DNA of 33,657 nt from GCA-020348365 sp964347995 (lineage in GTDB: Archaea; Thermoproteota; Bathyarchaeia; Bathyarchaeales; Bathyarchaeaceae): the NCBI GenBank assembly GCA_964347995.1, contig CAYGBA010000011.1, positions 1-33,657 on the forward strand, given 5' to 3'. Made by a program: the position numbers and the translations under genes. The notes under the pieces were generated by a model. It was not told the origin of the DNA and made no database searches. It saw nothing but the letters and a program-made list of their open reading frames with translations. This document shows, one piece after another, positions 1-7,627 of this stretch (position 1 is its first letter; each line of letters begins with the position of its first letter).

Positions 1-110
1 CGTCTGAACCTGGCAATCGACACTCCCATAGCTAAGAAAATGAAAATAGCGATTTGAAACAATAGATTCAAGTCAGCAGTCAGCGGAGCGTTTGGATTGA
101 AAAGTCCCAT
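1..110 (-). CDS. DUF420-like membrane protein, partial (N-terminus only)
   Basis: An open frame starts at an ATG (108-110) and runs off the left edge of the window after 36 codons. It begins MGLFNPNAPLTADLN and continues into a hydrophobic helix (about residues 15-32) followed by basic residues. The start lies inside the end of the exported SOR-like gene, overlapping it by 38 bases in another frame, so the two are probably translationally coupled. The N-terminus resembles what I remember of DUF420/YozB-type membrane proteins, which are small multi-helix proteins linked to haem-copper oxidase assembly in bacteria. With only 36 residues visible, the family call is tentative. A TTG at 70 is an alternative start. 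It would belong to the transcription unit controlled by the inverted repeat at 628-651. Confidence 0.5.
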   Translation of the reverse strand, partial: MGLFNPNAPLTADLNLLFQIAIFIFLAMGVSIARFR

Positions 111-570
111 TCTTCACAACAACTCTCCTCAAAAGCAAAACGGCAATTGAAACGCCCGCTAAGATCGGAAGCAGTTGGACAAAGGAGAACTCGGGAACAA
201 CCACAGGGCTGGACCAGTTGCTCCACCCATGTATGGTGCAATATGCTCTTGCTTGAACCGGTACTTCAACTGCGAGTTCCCCCAGGTCATATTGAACTGT
301 GAACGTCACGGTTGACTGCGGCGTAAGATCGATGTCATTGATGGTTCCGTTTACGTCAACTTCAACTTTATTTACATAATGACTACTTGTCGGTGAAGAA
401 TGCGTAACCGTTATGTTCAGAATCGTGTCCGTTTCACTGGTCCACGGTTCGATGCTTACCACACTCGGCACATCCGCCAGCGCCACACGAATTTGAAAAA
501 TGGCAGTTGCTACCAAAGCCAAGAGCAAAACCAGGACCAGCCGCTTTGTCCTCTTTCCGTTTTCAACCAT
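73..570 (-). CDS. Exported, PEF-anchored superoxide-reductase-like protein
   Basis: The 165-residue protein has a basic N-terminus and a hydrophobic signal segment (about 11-32). A beta-rich domain follows (about 34-122). The C-terminus reads VPEF (125-128), a hydrophobic helix (about 131-147), then RR, which matches the layout of PEF-CTERM sorting signals recognised by archaeosortases. The domain carries THSSPTSSHYV (H57, H64) and AYCTIHGW (C111, H114). These resemble the HPxxxEHH and CxxH iron-ligand segments of neelaredoxin/desulfoferrodoxin superoxide reductases, although the two histidines are seven rather than six residues apart. The early Glu/His ligand segment of true SORs is not evident. 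It is probably a surface-anchored redox or metal domain acting outside the cell; superoxide reductase activity is not established. The ATG is preceded by GGGATGAT and lies 57 bases from the operator. Confidence 0.6.
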   Translation of the reverse strand: MVENGKRTKRLVLVLLLALVATAIFQIRVALADVPSVVSIEPWTSETDTILNITVTHSSPTSSHYVNKVEVDVNGTINDIDLTPQSTVTFTVQYDLGELAVEVPVQARAYCTIHGWSNWSSPVVVPEFSFVQLLPILAGVSIAVLLLRRVVVKNGTFQSKRSADC

Positions 571-615
571 TAATCATCCCAGCCAAGGAAGTGAGCTTCC
601 ATATTAAAAAAGGGG

Positions 616-651
616 CTTTTAAGTGCGTGTGACTGTTAAGCAACAGCAACA
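616..651 (-). promoter_or_regulatory. Operator copy A with TATA box, upstream of the SOR-like gene
   Basis: The plus strand reads TGTGACTGT (628-636), six bases, then ACAGCAACA (643-651). This is an imperfect inverted repeat with 7 of 9 arm positions complementary. Exactly four bases separate it from an AT-rich box (616-623; CTTAAAAG on the coding strand) that fits an archaeal TATA element. The gene start at 570 is about 46 bases downstream of that box. It is one of four copies with the same geometry in this window. The position upstream of TATA and the BRE suggests an activator site, or a repressor that blocks TBP/TFB. Confidence 0.8.
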
Positions 652-697
652 TCAAGTTGAATCTTTGACACGCGCGCGTGATCCAGAACTTTTCACC

Positions 698-1264
698 CTA
701 CGATTTTAGTTTTTCCAGATAATGTTCACGTAGCTTGGTCAGCTTCGGGGCGATAACCAACCTACAGTAGGGTTGTTCAGGATGGCGTTTGAAGTAGTCT
801 TTGTGATGATCCTCAGCAGTATAGAAGGCTGTGAAGGGTTGAATCTGTGTCACAATTGGTGTATCATATACCTTCGCATTATTGAGTTCTTCAATAAGCT
901 TCTCAGCGGTTGTTTTCTGTCGGCTAGTATGGTAGAACACCACTGATCGATACTGAGTGCCCACATCAGCGCCCTGACGGTTCAACGTGGTTGGATCATG
1001 CATCGTGAAGAACACTTCAAGGATTTCTCGAAAGGATATAACGCTAGGGTCAAACATGATCTGTACAGCTTCAGCGTGCCCCGTTGTCCCCGTGGAAACC
1101 TGCTCATAGGTCGGATTTGCCAATCGACCGCCAGAATAGCCGGGCGTGACTTTTGTCACACCCCTTATTTCACTGAAAACAGCTTCTGTGCACCAGAAGC
1201 AGCCGCCGCCAAGTGTTGCCGTTTCTATTTGTTTCAGGTTGTTATTCGATTGATCTTGGTCCAT
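698..1264 (-). CDS. msrA: Peptide methionine-S-sulfoxide reductase MsrA
   Basis: Reduces methionine-S-sulfoxide in oxidised proteins back to methionine. The hallmark GGGCFWCTEAVF is present; the Cys before FWC is the catalytic one (residue 22 from the ATG at 1264). TPGYSGG, GHAEAVQI and the C-terminal HPEQPYCRL segment, with a possible resolving Cys, also fit the family. The frame is open further upstream to a GTG at 1321 and an ATG at 1291, which would add 19 or 9 residues. I prefer 1264 because it gives the usual short lead before the GGGCFWC strand and has GGAG upstream, though at a long spacing. It lies directly downstream of the peroxiredoxin gene (stop at 1345) on the same strand, so the two probably form an antioxidant operon. 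Confidence 0.93.
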   Translation of the reverse strand: MDQDQSNNNLKQIETATLGGGCFWCTEAVFSEIRGVTKVTPGYSGGRLANPTYEQVSTGTTGHAEAVQIMFDPSVISFREILEVFFTMHDPTTLNRQGADVGTQYRSVVFYHTSRQKTTAEKLIEELNNAKVYDTPIVTQIQPFTAFYTAEDHHKDYFKRHPEQPYCRLVIAPKLTKLREHYLEKLKS

Positions 1265-1344
1265 AGATCTCGATAATCTCCTCTGATACATCTTCGCCCA
1301 CAGATGCGGCTGCAGCCTCACTTCATTTTAGATTTAGGAGTATT

Positions 1345-1809
1345 CTAGGATTTGTCTTTTAGGTCAAGGAGACAAACTTGCGCGTGTCCTTTTGCCTCTA
1401 CTTTCCGGTACACCTTTTCCACAATTCCATCTTCGTCGATGATGAAAGTCGTTCGTTCCATTCCCATGAACGTTCTACCGTAAAGACTTTTCTTCTTCCA
1501 GACACCATAAAGGTCCAGTACTTCCCCTTCAGGATCGCTGAGCAAAGTGAAAGGCAAAGCATGTTTCTGCTTGAACTTCTGATGAGATTTGACACTGTCC
1601 TTACTCACGCCAAGTATCACAATATTTTGTTTTTCGAACTCTTTGATCAAATCCCTGAACTCAACAGCCTCTCGGGTACAACCTGGAGTCCCATCTTTCG
1701 GATAAAAATAAAGCACCACCTTTTTGCCACGATAATCACTCAATGAAAGTTCTTTACCATCGTCCGCCTGCAAGGTGAAGTCTGGAGCCTTTTCTCCCTC
1801 ACTCACCAA
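1345..1809 (-). CDS. bcp: Peroxiredoxin of the PrxQ/Bcp type
   Basis: Thiol peroxidase that reduces hydrogen peroxide and organic peroxides in the cytoplasm. It has the thioredoxin-fold N-terminus (EGEKAPDFTLQADDG) and the active-site segment YPKDGTPGCTREAVEFRD with peroxidatic C44. Many PrxQ enzymes have a second Cys five residues later (CTKEACxFRD). Here that position is Val (residue 49), so resolution must use another thiol; C146 near the C-terminus is the only other Cys. At 154 residues the length is typical. The start is TTG at 1809 or GTG at 1806, with GAGGTG upstream. The next gene downstream is msrA. Confidence 0.93.
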   Translation of the reverse strand: MVSEGEKAPDFTLQADDGKELSLSDYRGKKVVLYFYPKDGTPGCTREAVEFRDLIKEFEKQNIVILGVSKDSVKSHQKFKQKHALPFTLLSDPEGEVLDLYGVWKKKSLYGRTFMGMERTTFIIDEDGIVEKVYRKVEAKGHAQVCLLDLKDKS

Positions 1810-1964
1810 CTACAAGTCACACCTCATAATAGATGTTACAATGTGGAACTCCCAAATATATCTGGCGCGCCCAACGGTGCTTTAACCCTACTAGATTGTA
1901 TGGTGTTGAAGGCGTCAAACTTGAGACATCTGCTAGGTTTAGAGAACAGGACAAGAATCTGTGA

Positions 1965-2597
1965 CTACACATGCGCCAGAATTTGTCTCGGTTCATATGT
2001 TTGAGGATGATAGAGGGGATGAGCAATGCAGGCGGTTATGCCCTCTAACAGCTTCTGTTCGTCCCATGTCGGAGAGTTTGCGTTTTCCGTGGTGGGCATC
2101 CACATAAGATGCATACTAAATGCGTGTCCTTTATACTTCGTTTTATGGACGACCCTAATGGAGTCTATGGGCTTGAAGCCAAGGTTTTCCATCTGCCACT
2201 TCCTGAACCACGGGCTCCAATGGTTCTCTAGGGCAATAGTCACGAAGCCAGCCGCATCTTTTTCACTCTCTATCATGTCTCCTAGAAGGAGTTTTCCGAA
2301 GTCATGACCTTTTGCTCTTCTTAGAACCCAAATACAGTTCATCACTGTTACGTCATCTCCTTTTATAGGATAGTAGGAAGCTTCTGCCTGAGCGTACTCA
2401 ATTTGACCAACAACATCTCGGTTCGATACCAAAAGTTTCTTACGAAAGCCTTTCGGAATGGCCTTTTTCAAGTATTCGATTCTTTTCCTGTACCGCTTGG
2501 ACGGCGGACCCACTAGACACCTGTGAAGATACTTATCATATTCGCCACCTTCGATTACATCAATAATTCTCGCTTCGGGAGAGTGCATCTTCGTCAT
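1965..2597 (-). CDS. GNAT-like acetyltransferase
   Basis: This 210-residue cytoplasmic protein looks like a GCN5-related N-acetyltransferase. Beta strands lead into VMNCIWVLRRAKGHDFGKLLLGDMIE (about 85-110), which fits the acetyl-CoA phosphate-binding loop (R-x-x-G-x-x-x-G-K). This is followed by VTIALENHWSPWFRKWQMENLGF, the usual late strand-helix with 'lone fold' ending in LGF. The C-terminal 50 residues (MWMPTTENANSP onward) are not recognised. The substrate is unknown. It begins at an ATG and has its own likely TATA box (CTTAAGAT, about 2625-2632). It lies upstream of the peroxiredoxin gene across a 155-base gap with no clear gene. Confidence 0.6.
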   Translation of the reverse strand: MTKMHSPEARIIDVIEGGEYDKYLHRCLVGPPSKRYRKRIEYLKKAIPKGFRKKLLVSNRDVVGQIEYAQAEASYYPIKGDDVTVMNCIWVLRRAKGHDFGKLLLGDMIESEKDAAGFVTIALENHWSPWFRKWQMENLGFKPIDSIRVVHKTKYKGHAFSMHLMWMPTTENANSPTWDEQKLLEGITACIAHPLYHPQTYEPRQILAHV

Positions 2598-2693
2598 CTC
2601 GTTGTATCCCTAATAAGATTTACACAATCTTAAGCGATACTGCACGCCGTGCTCACGCAGAAATATCGCCTTCGATTCGCTCCCGATCGATCA

Positions 2694-3323
2694 TTAGGAC
2701 GATAGTTTCTTTGCAATTGTTGTCAGGTGTTTGCCCAAACCCTTTGCCAGTCTTAGCTCATTGGCGGATGGCATCCGCTTGTATGGTGGACCGCTTCCGG
2801 CAATAGTTGAGGCTCCGTATGGTGAGCCACCTGTTATTTCTTCCATCGTCATCTGCTCCCTGAAGGAGTAAGGCAAGCCGACAATAACAAGGCCGTGATG
2901 CAAAAGCGTGAGGTGAGTCGAGATAATAGTCGTTTCTTGTCCACCGTGTTGAGTATTTGAGCTTGTGAACACCGCGGCTGGTTTGCCGATGAGGCTGCCT
3001 TTGATCCAAACGCCTCCGGTCTGATCCCAGAAGTTCCTCATCTGAGCACACATGTTGCCGAAGCGCGTAGGAGTACCAACAATAACTCCGTCAATTCCTT
3101 CCAGATCCTTGCGAGGATCAGCAACTGGAACAGCCTTCATCGCTTCCTTTACCTCCTTTACGCCTTCGCTCCAAGACTCTTCTGGAACAAGTTCGGTCGC
3201 TTGTTTAAGAATAGGCTCTCCGCCGGCTTCTCGAACACCTTCAACTACTGCTTTGGCCATCCTGAAGATGTGACCATACATCGAGTAGAATACAACAAGA
3301 ATCTTTGGTTTATGTTGACTCAT
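2694..3323 (-). CDS. wrbA: NAD(P)H:quinone oxidoreductase, WrbA type
   Basis: Flavodoxin-fold FMN protein that reduces quinones by two electrons, avoiding semiquinone radicals. The N-terminal FMN phosphate loop is FYSMYGHIFRMAKAV. The segments GTPTRFGNMCAQMRNFWDQTG, FTSSNTQHGGQETT and GGSPYGASTIAG are characteristic of WrbA. The length (209) is standard for the family. The start ATG has a strong ribosome binding site (GGAGGT, spacing about 8). It stands between the GNAT and MFS genes, and no inverted-repeat operator of the type seen nearby is present upstream. Confidence 0.93.
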   Translation of the reverse strand: MSQHKPKILVVFYSMYGHIFRMAKAVVEGVREAGGEPILKQATELVPEESWSEGVKEVKEAMKAVPVADPRKDLEGIDGVIVGTPTRFGNMCAQMRNFWDQTGGVWIKGSLIGKPAAVFTSSNTQHGGQETTIISTHLTLLHHGLVIVGLPYSFREQMTMEEITGGSPYGASTIAGSGPPYKRMPSANELRLAKGLGKHLTTIAKKLSS

Positions 3324-3459
3324 GCTCTCTTACCTCCCCATTTTTCGCTACCTATTTACTTTGGTCAATTTCGCTAAAAGAATTTTCGAGATCTAGATAT
3401 TCTCTAATCATTTTTTGGGATATAGAATCATGTTTTGCGTTGAACGAATATTATTTGAC

Positions 3460-4698
3460 TCAAGAACCACTAGTCTGCGTTTCTTGCAGTTCGCAGGCTC
3501 GAAAAACTCTGCAGCCTAGAACGAATGCGACCACCAAGAGAGTTGCACTTAAGAGGAAGGGTGCAACTAGTCCCGCAAACTCGAAAACGAGACCACCAAT
3601 TAAAGGCCCTGGAACCCGTGCGATGCTTGCCATAGACTGTGCCACACCCAACATTCCTCCCTGTTCATTCGCCGAAGTCCTTTTTGAAATAAAGCTGGGA
3701 ACCGCCGTATTCATTGTTCCAATACCAGACGCTATCAGCGTAATTGAGACGAAAAAGATGGCAACGTTTTGGATCAGAGGCATCAGAAACATCCCCAGCG
3801 TTATCAGCAAAGGCCCAAAAACGATGAGCTTTTCCTCTCCGAACTTCTTGGCAAATCTTCCAATCAAAAAACCTTGCAAAATGATTTGAATGAGCCCTAT
3901 GTACACAAAGACATAGGACATCCCCACCTCCTCAAAATTGAAAAAGGCTTTGCCAAGCAGAGGCGCGACCACAGGTATGGTCGAAAACGCCAGAGTTACT
4001 ATAAAGAAAATAGCAAGGACCGAGCCTATCAGCGGCCTTGTCAAGGCATTTATTAAACGGTTCAAATAGCCGCCATCGTTTCTTGATTCTATTTCCATAC
4101 TTGAATTTCTGTGGCCAATCACCTTTGGGAGGAAGAAATATACGAAAAGAAGGTTTACGAATGTTAGAGCGAACGCCGCAAAGCCAGGCGCCCAGAACCC
4201 ATAGACGCTCAGGAATCCTCCTGTTGCAGGTCCAATTATGAAGCCGATACCATGAGCTGCCCCCACTCTCCCTATTCCGACGGCCCTTTCCCTCTTGCTG
4301 GTGATGTCGGCGATGTAGGCCTGGGCTACGGCGGATTCAGTAGCCATTCCAGCGATTACTCTCGAAAGAAGGAGCATTAAGAAAGAACTTGCCAGGGCAA
4401 AGAAGAGGAAGCTTACGCCAGAGATCAGTATAGACATGAGAAGAACGGGTTTCCTCCCGACGTTGTCTGACAGCCTTCCTAACACTGGAGAGAAAATGAA
4501 TTGCATTATGGAAAATGAGGCTACGAGAACTCCTAGAGCAGTAGGTCCTGCTTGAAAAGTTTCTGCATAGAACGGCAGTAGAGGAATAATCATTCCAAAT
4601 CCCGTAAGGTCGATTAGGATAGTCAAGAAGATTACGAAAGTAGGAGTGAGGGACCATCTAGTTCGGCCGCTGCTTCCCGGATCAACACCCTCGACCAT
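3460..4698 (-). CDS. MFS drug/metabolite exporter
   Basis: Major facilitator superfamily transporter of 412 residues with about 12 hydrophobic helices in the cytoplasmic membrane. The loop after the second helix has motif A of the DHA1 drug-antiporter group (LGRLSDNVGRKPVLL). The motif C region (AAHGIGFIIGPATGGFL) is also seen, which is typical of proton-coupled antiporters such as TetA-like and MdtG-like proteins. The substrate cannot be read from sequence. It starts 39 bases after the stop of a 57-residue zinc-finger gene and probably shares that gene's promoter, and with it the operator at 4961-4984. That suggests export of a compound connected with redox or metal stress. Confidence 0.85.
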   Translation of the reverse strand: MVEGVDPGSSGRTRWSLTPTFVIFLTILIDLTGFGMIIPLLPFYAETFQAGPTALGVLVASFSIMQFIFSPVLGRLSDNVGRKPVLLMSILISGVSFLFFALASSFLMLLLSRVIAGMATESAVAQAYIADITSKRERAVGIGRVGAAHGIGFIIGPATGGFLSVYGFWAPGFAAFALTFVNLLFVYFFLPKVIGHRNSSMEIESRNDGGYLNRLINALTRPLIGSVLAIFFIVTLAFSTIPVVAPLLGKAFFNFEEVGMSYVFVYIGLIQIILQGFLIGRFAKKFGEEKLIVFGPLLITLGMFLMPLIQNVAIFFVSITLIASGIGTMNTAVPSFISKRTSANEQGGMLGVAQSMASIARVPGPLIGGLVFEFAGLVAPFLLSATLLVVAFVLGCRVFRACELQETQTSGS

Positions 4699-4737
4699 GT
4701 TCTGAACGCCTTTGCGAAGCCCTTGTCAGTTCCTTAC

Positions 4738-4911
4738 TCACAGTCCTACCCATATTTTGGGGAAACAGATCTTGCAAATGTACTTTGAACGATGTTTATT
4801 TCGGTTGCTCCACGCCTTCTCGCCAACAACATCACGCTTGCAGATCTTGCATCGCCGCCCGTTCACCGGCCTGCGACCTGACTTCCTAATTGATATCAAC
4901 TTCCACGGCAT
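4738..4911 (-). CDS. 57-residue zinc-finger protein (CKIC...CKIC)
   Basis: A short ORF from ATG at 4911 to TGA at 4738-4740. It encodes a basic protein with two CxxC knuckles: RRCKICKRDVVG (C21, C24) and YICKICFP (C46, C49), 21 residues apart, which fits one zinc ribbon or treble-clef. A tryptophan (W34) and a basic patch (NRNKHRSK) lie between them. The start is 49 bases from operator copy B and 38 from its TATA-like box, the same geometry as the other three operator-controlled genes, which supports it being real. The MFS gene follows 39 bases later. It could be a nucleic-acid-binding or metal-sensing protein. I recognise no named family. Confidence 0.68.
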   Translation of the reverse strand: MPWKLISIRKSGRRPVNGRRCKICKRDVVGEKAWSNRNKHRSKYICKICFPKIWVGL

Positions 4912-4948
4912 GCTTTGCAGCTCTCATTATGAACCATGCATCGTTTGA

Positions 4949-4984
4949 GATAAAGGCTTCTGTGACTGTGCCACTACAGTAACA
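4949..4984 (-). promoter_or_regulatory. Operator copy B with TATA-like box, upstream of the zinc-finger/MFS unit
   Basis: TGTGACTGT (4961-4969), six bases, ACAGTAACA (4976-4984). Four bases separate it from the box at 4949-4956 (CCTTTATC on the coding strand), the weakest TATA match of the four copies. It reads toward the 57-residue gene (start 4911) and the MFS gene. Confidence 0.78.
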
Positions 4985-5200
4985 TAATGTCAAATATCTG
5001 AGACACGGGCAGTCTAACGGGTGATAAATTGAACAAATTTGAGCAAGCCATGTAGCAGATGGCCAAAATGACCACTCACATGATTTTCCAACCCAACAAA
5101 AGGGAGAAACATATCTCTAATGTTCATGTCATTGTGAAGGTTTACTTGAAGATTGACATTTCCTATACATAACGCTCTGGGCACTTTGCATCACTTGATG
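4985..5200. other. Intergenic stretch after the flavoprotein gene; no convincing gene
   Basis: This stretch separates the flavoprotein stop codon from operator copy B. On the minus strand there is a small ORF of 37 codons (ATG near 5128, beginning MNIRDMFLPFVG and ending FVQFITR). It has no clear ribosome binding site and no recognisable motif. I do not call it a gene. Confidence 0.4.
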
Positions 5201-6619
5201 CTATTGGTGCTCCATAAGGTGATGGTATTGCTCTGGCGACATCAGAGAACGAAACGCCCTCTCTACAACCTCATTTAATGCGGGATGGATGTGCATTCCT
5301 TCGATTATTGGTTCTGCGCTTTGCGCTGGGGTATACATCAAGTTTATGATCTCTTGTATGAGAACAGAGGCATACGGTCCAATGATATGTGTCCCTAAGA
5401 TCTTCATGGTGTCCTTCTCAACGATTACCTTAACAAAACAATCCTTTACCCCCATGGCTTCTCCTTTGGCAGTGTTCTCGTATTTGTAAATCCCGATTAA
5501 CACATTGTTCTTTCCGTAGTTCTCAATCGCTTCTTTCTGTCTAAGCCCAACGCTTCCAATCTCGGGATACGTGAAGACGGCGTGCGGTATTGCATGGTAG
5601 TCCGCCTTCGCTTTCCTCTTCAGTACAACATTATAGTACACGACCATAGACTCGTAGTTTGCCACATGCTTGAAGAGGTGTCTGCCATTCGCGTCTCCCA
5701 ACGCCCAAACGTTTGGTTGTGAGGTCTCCAGATACTCATCAACGATGATCCATCCTCTCTGGTCTGTCTCTATTCCCGCCCTTTCAGGATGAAGTACATC
5801 CGTATTTGGACCTCTCCCAGCGGCTACTAGTATTTCGTCTGCTATCGTCTCGTTCTCTGTTCCGTTCTCCCTGTTAACGGCGATCAGCCTCTTCTTATCA
5901 TTCGAAGCTTTTTCGGCTTCATGCACCTCGTGATTAGTGAGGATTGTCATGTGCTTTTCCAACTCTCGCCTAGCGAGCGCCGACACTTCTGGTTCTTCTT
6001 GTTTGAGGAACTGGGGGTTCCTGCCAATTATCGTAACTTTCGATCCCATTGCTGAAAAGAAATGGCCGTATTCCGCGGCTATGTACCCTCCGCCTACTAT
6101 TGCTATGCTCTCAGGTAGTCGATTCATCGTGAGAACTGTGTCGCTTGTAAGATAGCCTACTTCCTCCAGCCCTTTTATTGGAGGTATTATTGGTCTCGAT
6201 CCCGTACAGAGGAAAATCATTTTTGAAGTGATGGTGTCATCACCAACCTTCAGTGTGTATGGGCTGATGAATTCAGCTACAACGGGGTAATAATCTATGT
6301 TTTCAGAGCGGGAGAACCCTTCACGTATCATGCTTATGTCCTTGTTGATAAGGGTCCTCATCCGTTCCATGACTTTCTCGAAGTCTATTTTGCTGATGTT
6401 GACATCTATGCCAAACTTGGCTGCCTTACCAATCGTTCTCACCAGCTCAGCAGGGTATAGCAATATCTTCGACGGTATACAACCTCGGGTCAGACAAATA
6501 CCGCCCGGCTCATCCTTGTCGATGACAGCGACTTTCATTCTTGGATTCTCTTGAATCATAGTGCTCACAATATTCATCGACGAGCCCGTGCCTATTGATA
6601 TCAGATCGTACTCCTTCAT
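5201..6619 (-). CDS. Pyridine nucleotide-disulfide oxidoreductase (dihydrolipoamide dehydrogenase type)
   Basis: FAD flavoprotein of 472 residues in the lipoamide dehydrogenase / mercuric reductase / glutathione reductase group. An N-terminal FAD-binding motif (GTGSSMN) is followed by the redox-active pair in GGICLTRGCIPSK (C42, C47 from the ATG). An NAD(P)-binding motif (VGGGYIAAEYG) and the second FAD motif (VWALGDANG) come next, then a C-terminal dimer domain with HIHPALNEVVERAF, whose His-Pro supplies the active-site base in the other subunit. No lipoyl or 2-oxoacid dehydrogenase genes are nearby, so a role in a free disulfide or low-molecular-weight thiol system is as likely as a dehydrogenase complex. 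I chose the ATG at 6619 over the GTG at 6628 because the TATA box at 6653-6660 predicts transcription starting near 6628. Confidence 0.9.
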   Translation of the reverse strand: MKEYDLISIGTGSSMNIVSTMIQENPRMKVAVIDKDEPGGICLTRGCIPSKILLYPAELVRTIGKAAKFGIDVNISKIDFEKVMERMRTLINKDISMIREGFSRSENIDYYPVVAEFISPYTLKVGDDTITSKMIFLCTGSRPIIPPIKGLEEVGYLTSDTVLTMNRLPESIAIVGGGYIAAEYGHFFSAMGSKVTIIGRNPQFLKQEEPEVSALARRELEKHMTILTNHEVHEAEKASNDKKRLIAVNRENGTENETIADEILVAAGRGPNTDVLHPERAGIETDQRGWIIVDEYLETSQPNVWALGDANGRHLFKHVANYESMVVYYNVVLKRKAKADYHAIPHAVFTYPEIGSVGLRQKEAIENYGKNNVLIGIYKYENTAKGEAMGVKDCFVKVIVEKDTMKILGTHIIGPYASVLIQEIINLMYTPAQSAEPIIEGMHIHPALNEVVERAFRSLMSPEQYHHLMEHQ

Positions 6620-6652
6620 GTCAAACACAACGTGTCAAGGTGTAATCGCAAG

Positions 6653-6688
6653 TTTTTAAATGTGTGTAACTGTTATGCGACAGTAACA
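6653..6688 (-). promoter_or_regulatory. Operator copy C with TATA box, upstream of the flavoprotein gene
   Basis: TGTAACTGT (6665-6673), TATGCG, ACAGTAACA (6680-6688). This is the most symmetric copy, with 8 of 9 arm positions complementary. Four bases separate it from TTTAAAAA (6653-6660 on the coding strand), a good archaeal TATA box. The gene starts at 6619, 45 bases from the repeat. Confidence 0.85.
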
Positions 6689-6715
6689 GTAAGAAGTTGA
6701 AGTGTTCTGCGTCCT

Positions 6716-7585
6716 TTAGAGCAAGACTCCGATTATGTAGGCAATAGAACCTATCTGCATAGTTACAAAGACTCTTTTCTTCAACTGGAAGATGCTACTC
6801 TTTCCCTGATTCTTCATCAACGATTTCGAGATGAAAAAATAAGAAACTACGGGAATGAGTATGAGCAAGAGGAATTTACAGTCCATGAAGAGGCGGGAAT
6901 CAATCATTGTGATGAAGGGAAGAGGGTCCAAGATCATGATTGCGGCATAAAGAACGACAGAAACCTGAGCTGCAGTTTTCATCCCAAACCTCGTTGAGAG
7001 CGTTTCTATTCCGAGTTCTCTGTCTCCTTCCACATCCCCAATATCTAGCATGATCTCAAATGCTAGACCTACGATGAAACCCATCGCAGCAAAATACACA
7101 ATCAACAGTTCAACAACCGAGTCAGAAACGATCGAGCCAAAAAGTATCGTCGCCACGTACGCGTAAGCAATCAGGATATTCTTGAAGAGTATCATCTTCT
7201 TCATGCCTAGATTATAGAAAAAGAAGAAGGGCAAGCTGACCAGAACAAGAAGCAGCGCCAACGAATTCAAGAACAACAAGAGCAGAAGAACCAAGGAGAA
7301 TGAGACCAATCCCGTTATCAAAGCCACCTTCTTCGACAGCAACCCCAAGACTAGCGGGCGGTCATATCTGCGATTTCTTCTATCAACCTCAAAGTCAAAG
7401 TAATCATTAAATGCGAACGATCCAACGGCAGAAAGGAAGACAACGAAGAACGCCGCCAAGTATTCCCATTGGAATCCATATAAATCTCCAGCCAGCAAGC
7501 CGGACAAGAAAACTCCCGATGCGCCAAATAGAGAATAGTCAAGTCTGATTAGTTTGAAGAAAGCCCCAAATGCCTTTTCTCTCAT
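6716..7585 (-). CDS. UbiA-family prenyltransferase
   Basis: Integral membrane enzyme of 289 residues with about nine hydrophobic helices. It transfers an isoprenoid chain to an acceptor. The first aspartate-rich motif is NDYFDFEVDRRNRR (60-73) and the second is DIGDVEGDRELGIETL; both bind magnesium and the prenyl diphosphate. In archaea this family includes digeranylgeranylglyceryl phosphate synthase (membrane lipid synthesis) and enzymes for menaquinone or haem O side chains, and sequence alone does not separate these. The RYDRPLVLG segment after the first motif is usual in archaeal members. The gene follows the CNLC-motif gene by 42 bases and probably belongs to the unit under operator copy D. 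Confidence 0.85.
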   Translation of the reverse strand: MREKAFGAFFKLIRLDYSLFGASGVFLSGLLAGDLYGFQWEYLAAFFVVFLSAVGSFAFNDYFDFEVDRRNRRYDRPLVLGLLSKKVALITGLVSFSLVLLLLLFLNSLALLLVLVSLPFFFFYNLGMKKMILFKNILIAYAYVATILFGSIVSDSVVELLIVYFAAMGFIVGLAFEIMLDIGDVEGDRELGIETLSTRFGMKTAAQVSVVLYAAIMILDPLPFITMIDSRLFMDCKFLLLILIPVVSYFFISKSLMKNQGKSSIFQLKKRVFVTMQIGSIAYIIGVLL

Positions 7586-7627
7586 TGGGCTACTATTCCT
7601 TAGCTTCTTAGCGATGTTTCACACTGA

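Noticed and set aside
998..1276. Plus-strand ORF opposite msrA
   Set aside because: It lies wholly antisense to a well-conserved gene and shows no family motif.
1810..1880. GTCACA ... TGTTACA segments upstream of the peroxiredoxin as a fifth operator copy
   Set aside because: Arms and spacing do not fit the 9-6-9 pattern, and the orientation and the 4-bp TATA spacing are absent.
3305..3889. 194-codon plus-strand ORF opposite the MFS gene
   Set aside because: Mostly antisense to transmembrane helices of the exporter; no domain, no ribosome binding site.
5017..5128. Small minus-strand ORF of 37 codons beginning MNIRDMFLPFVG
   Set aside because: No ribosome binding site, promoter or recognisable motif; too short to support.
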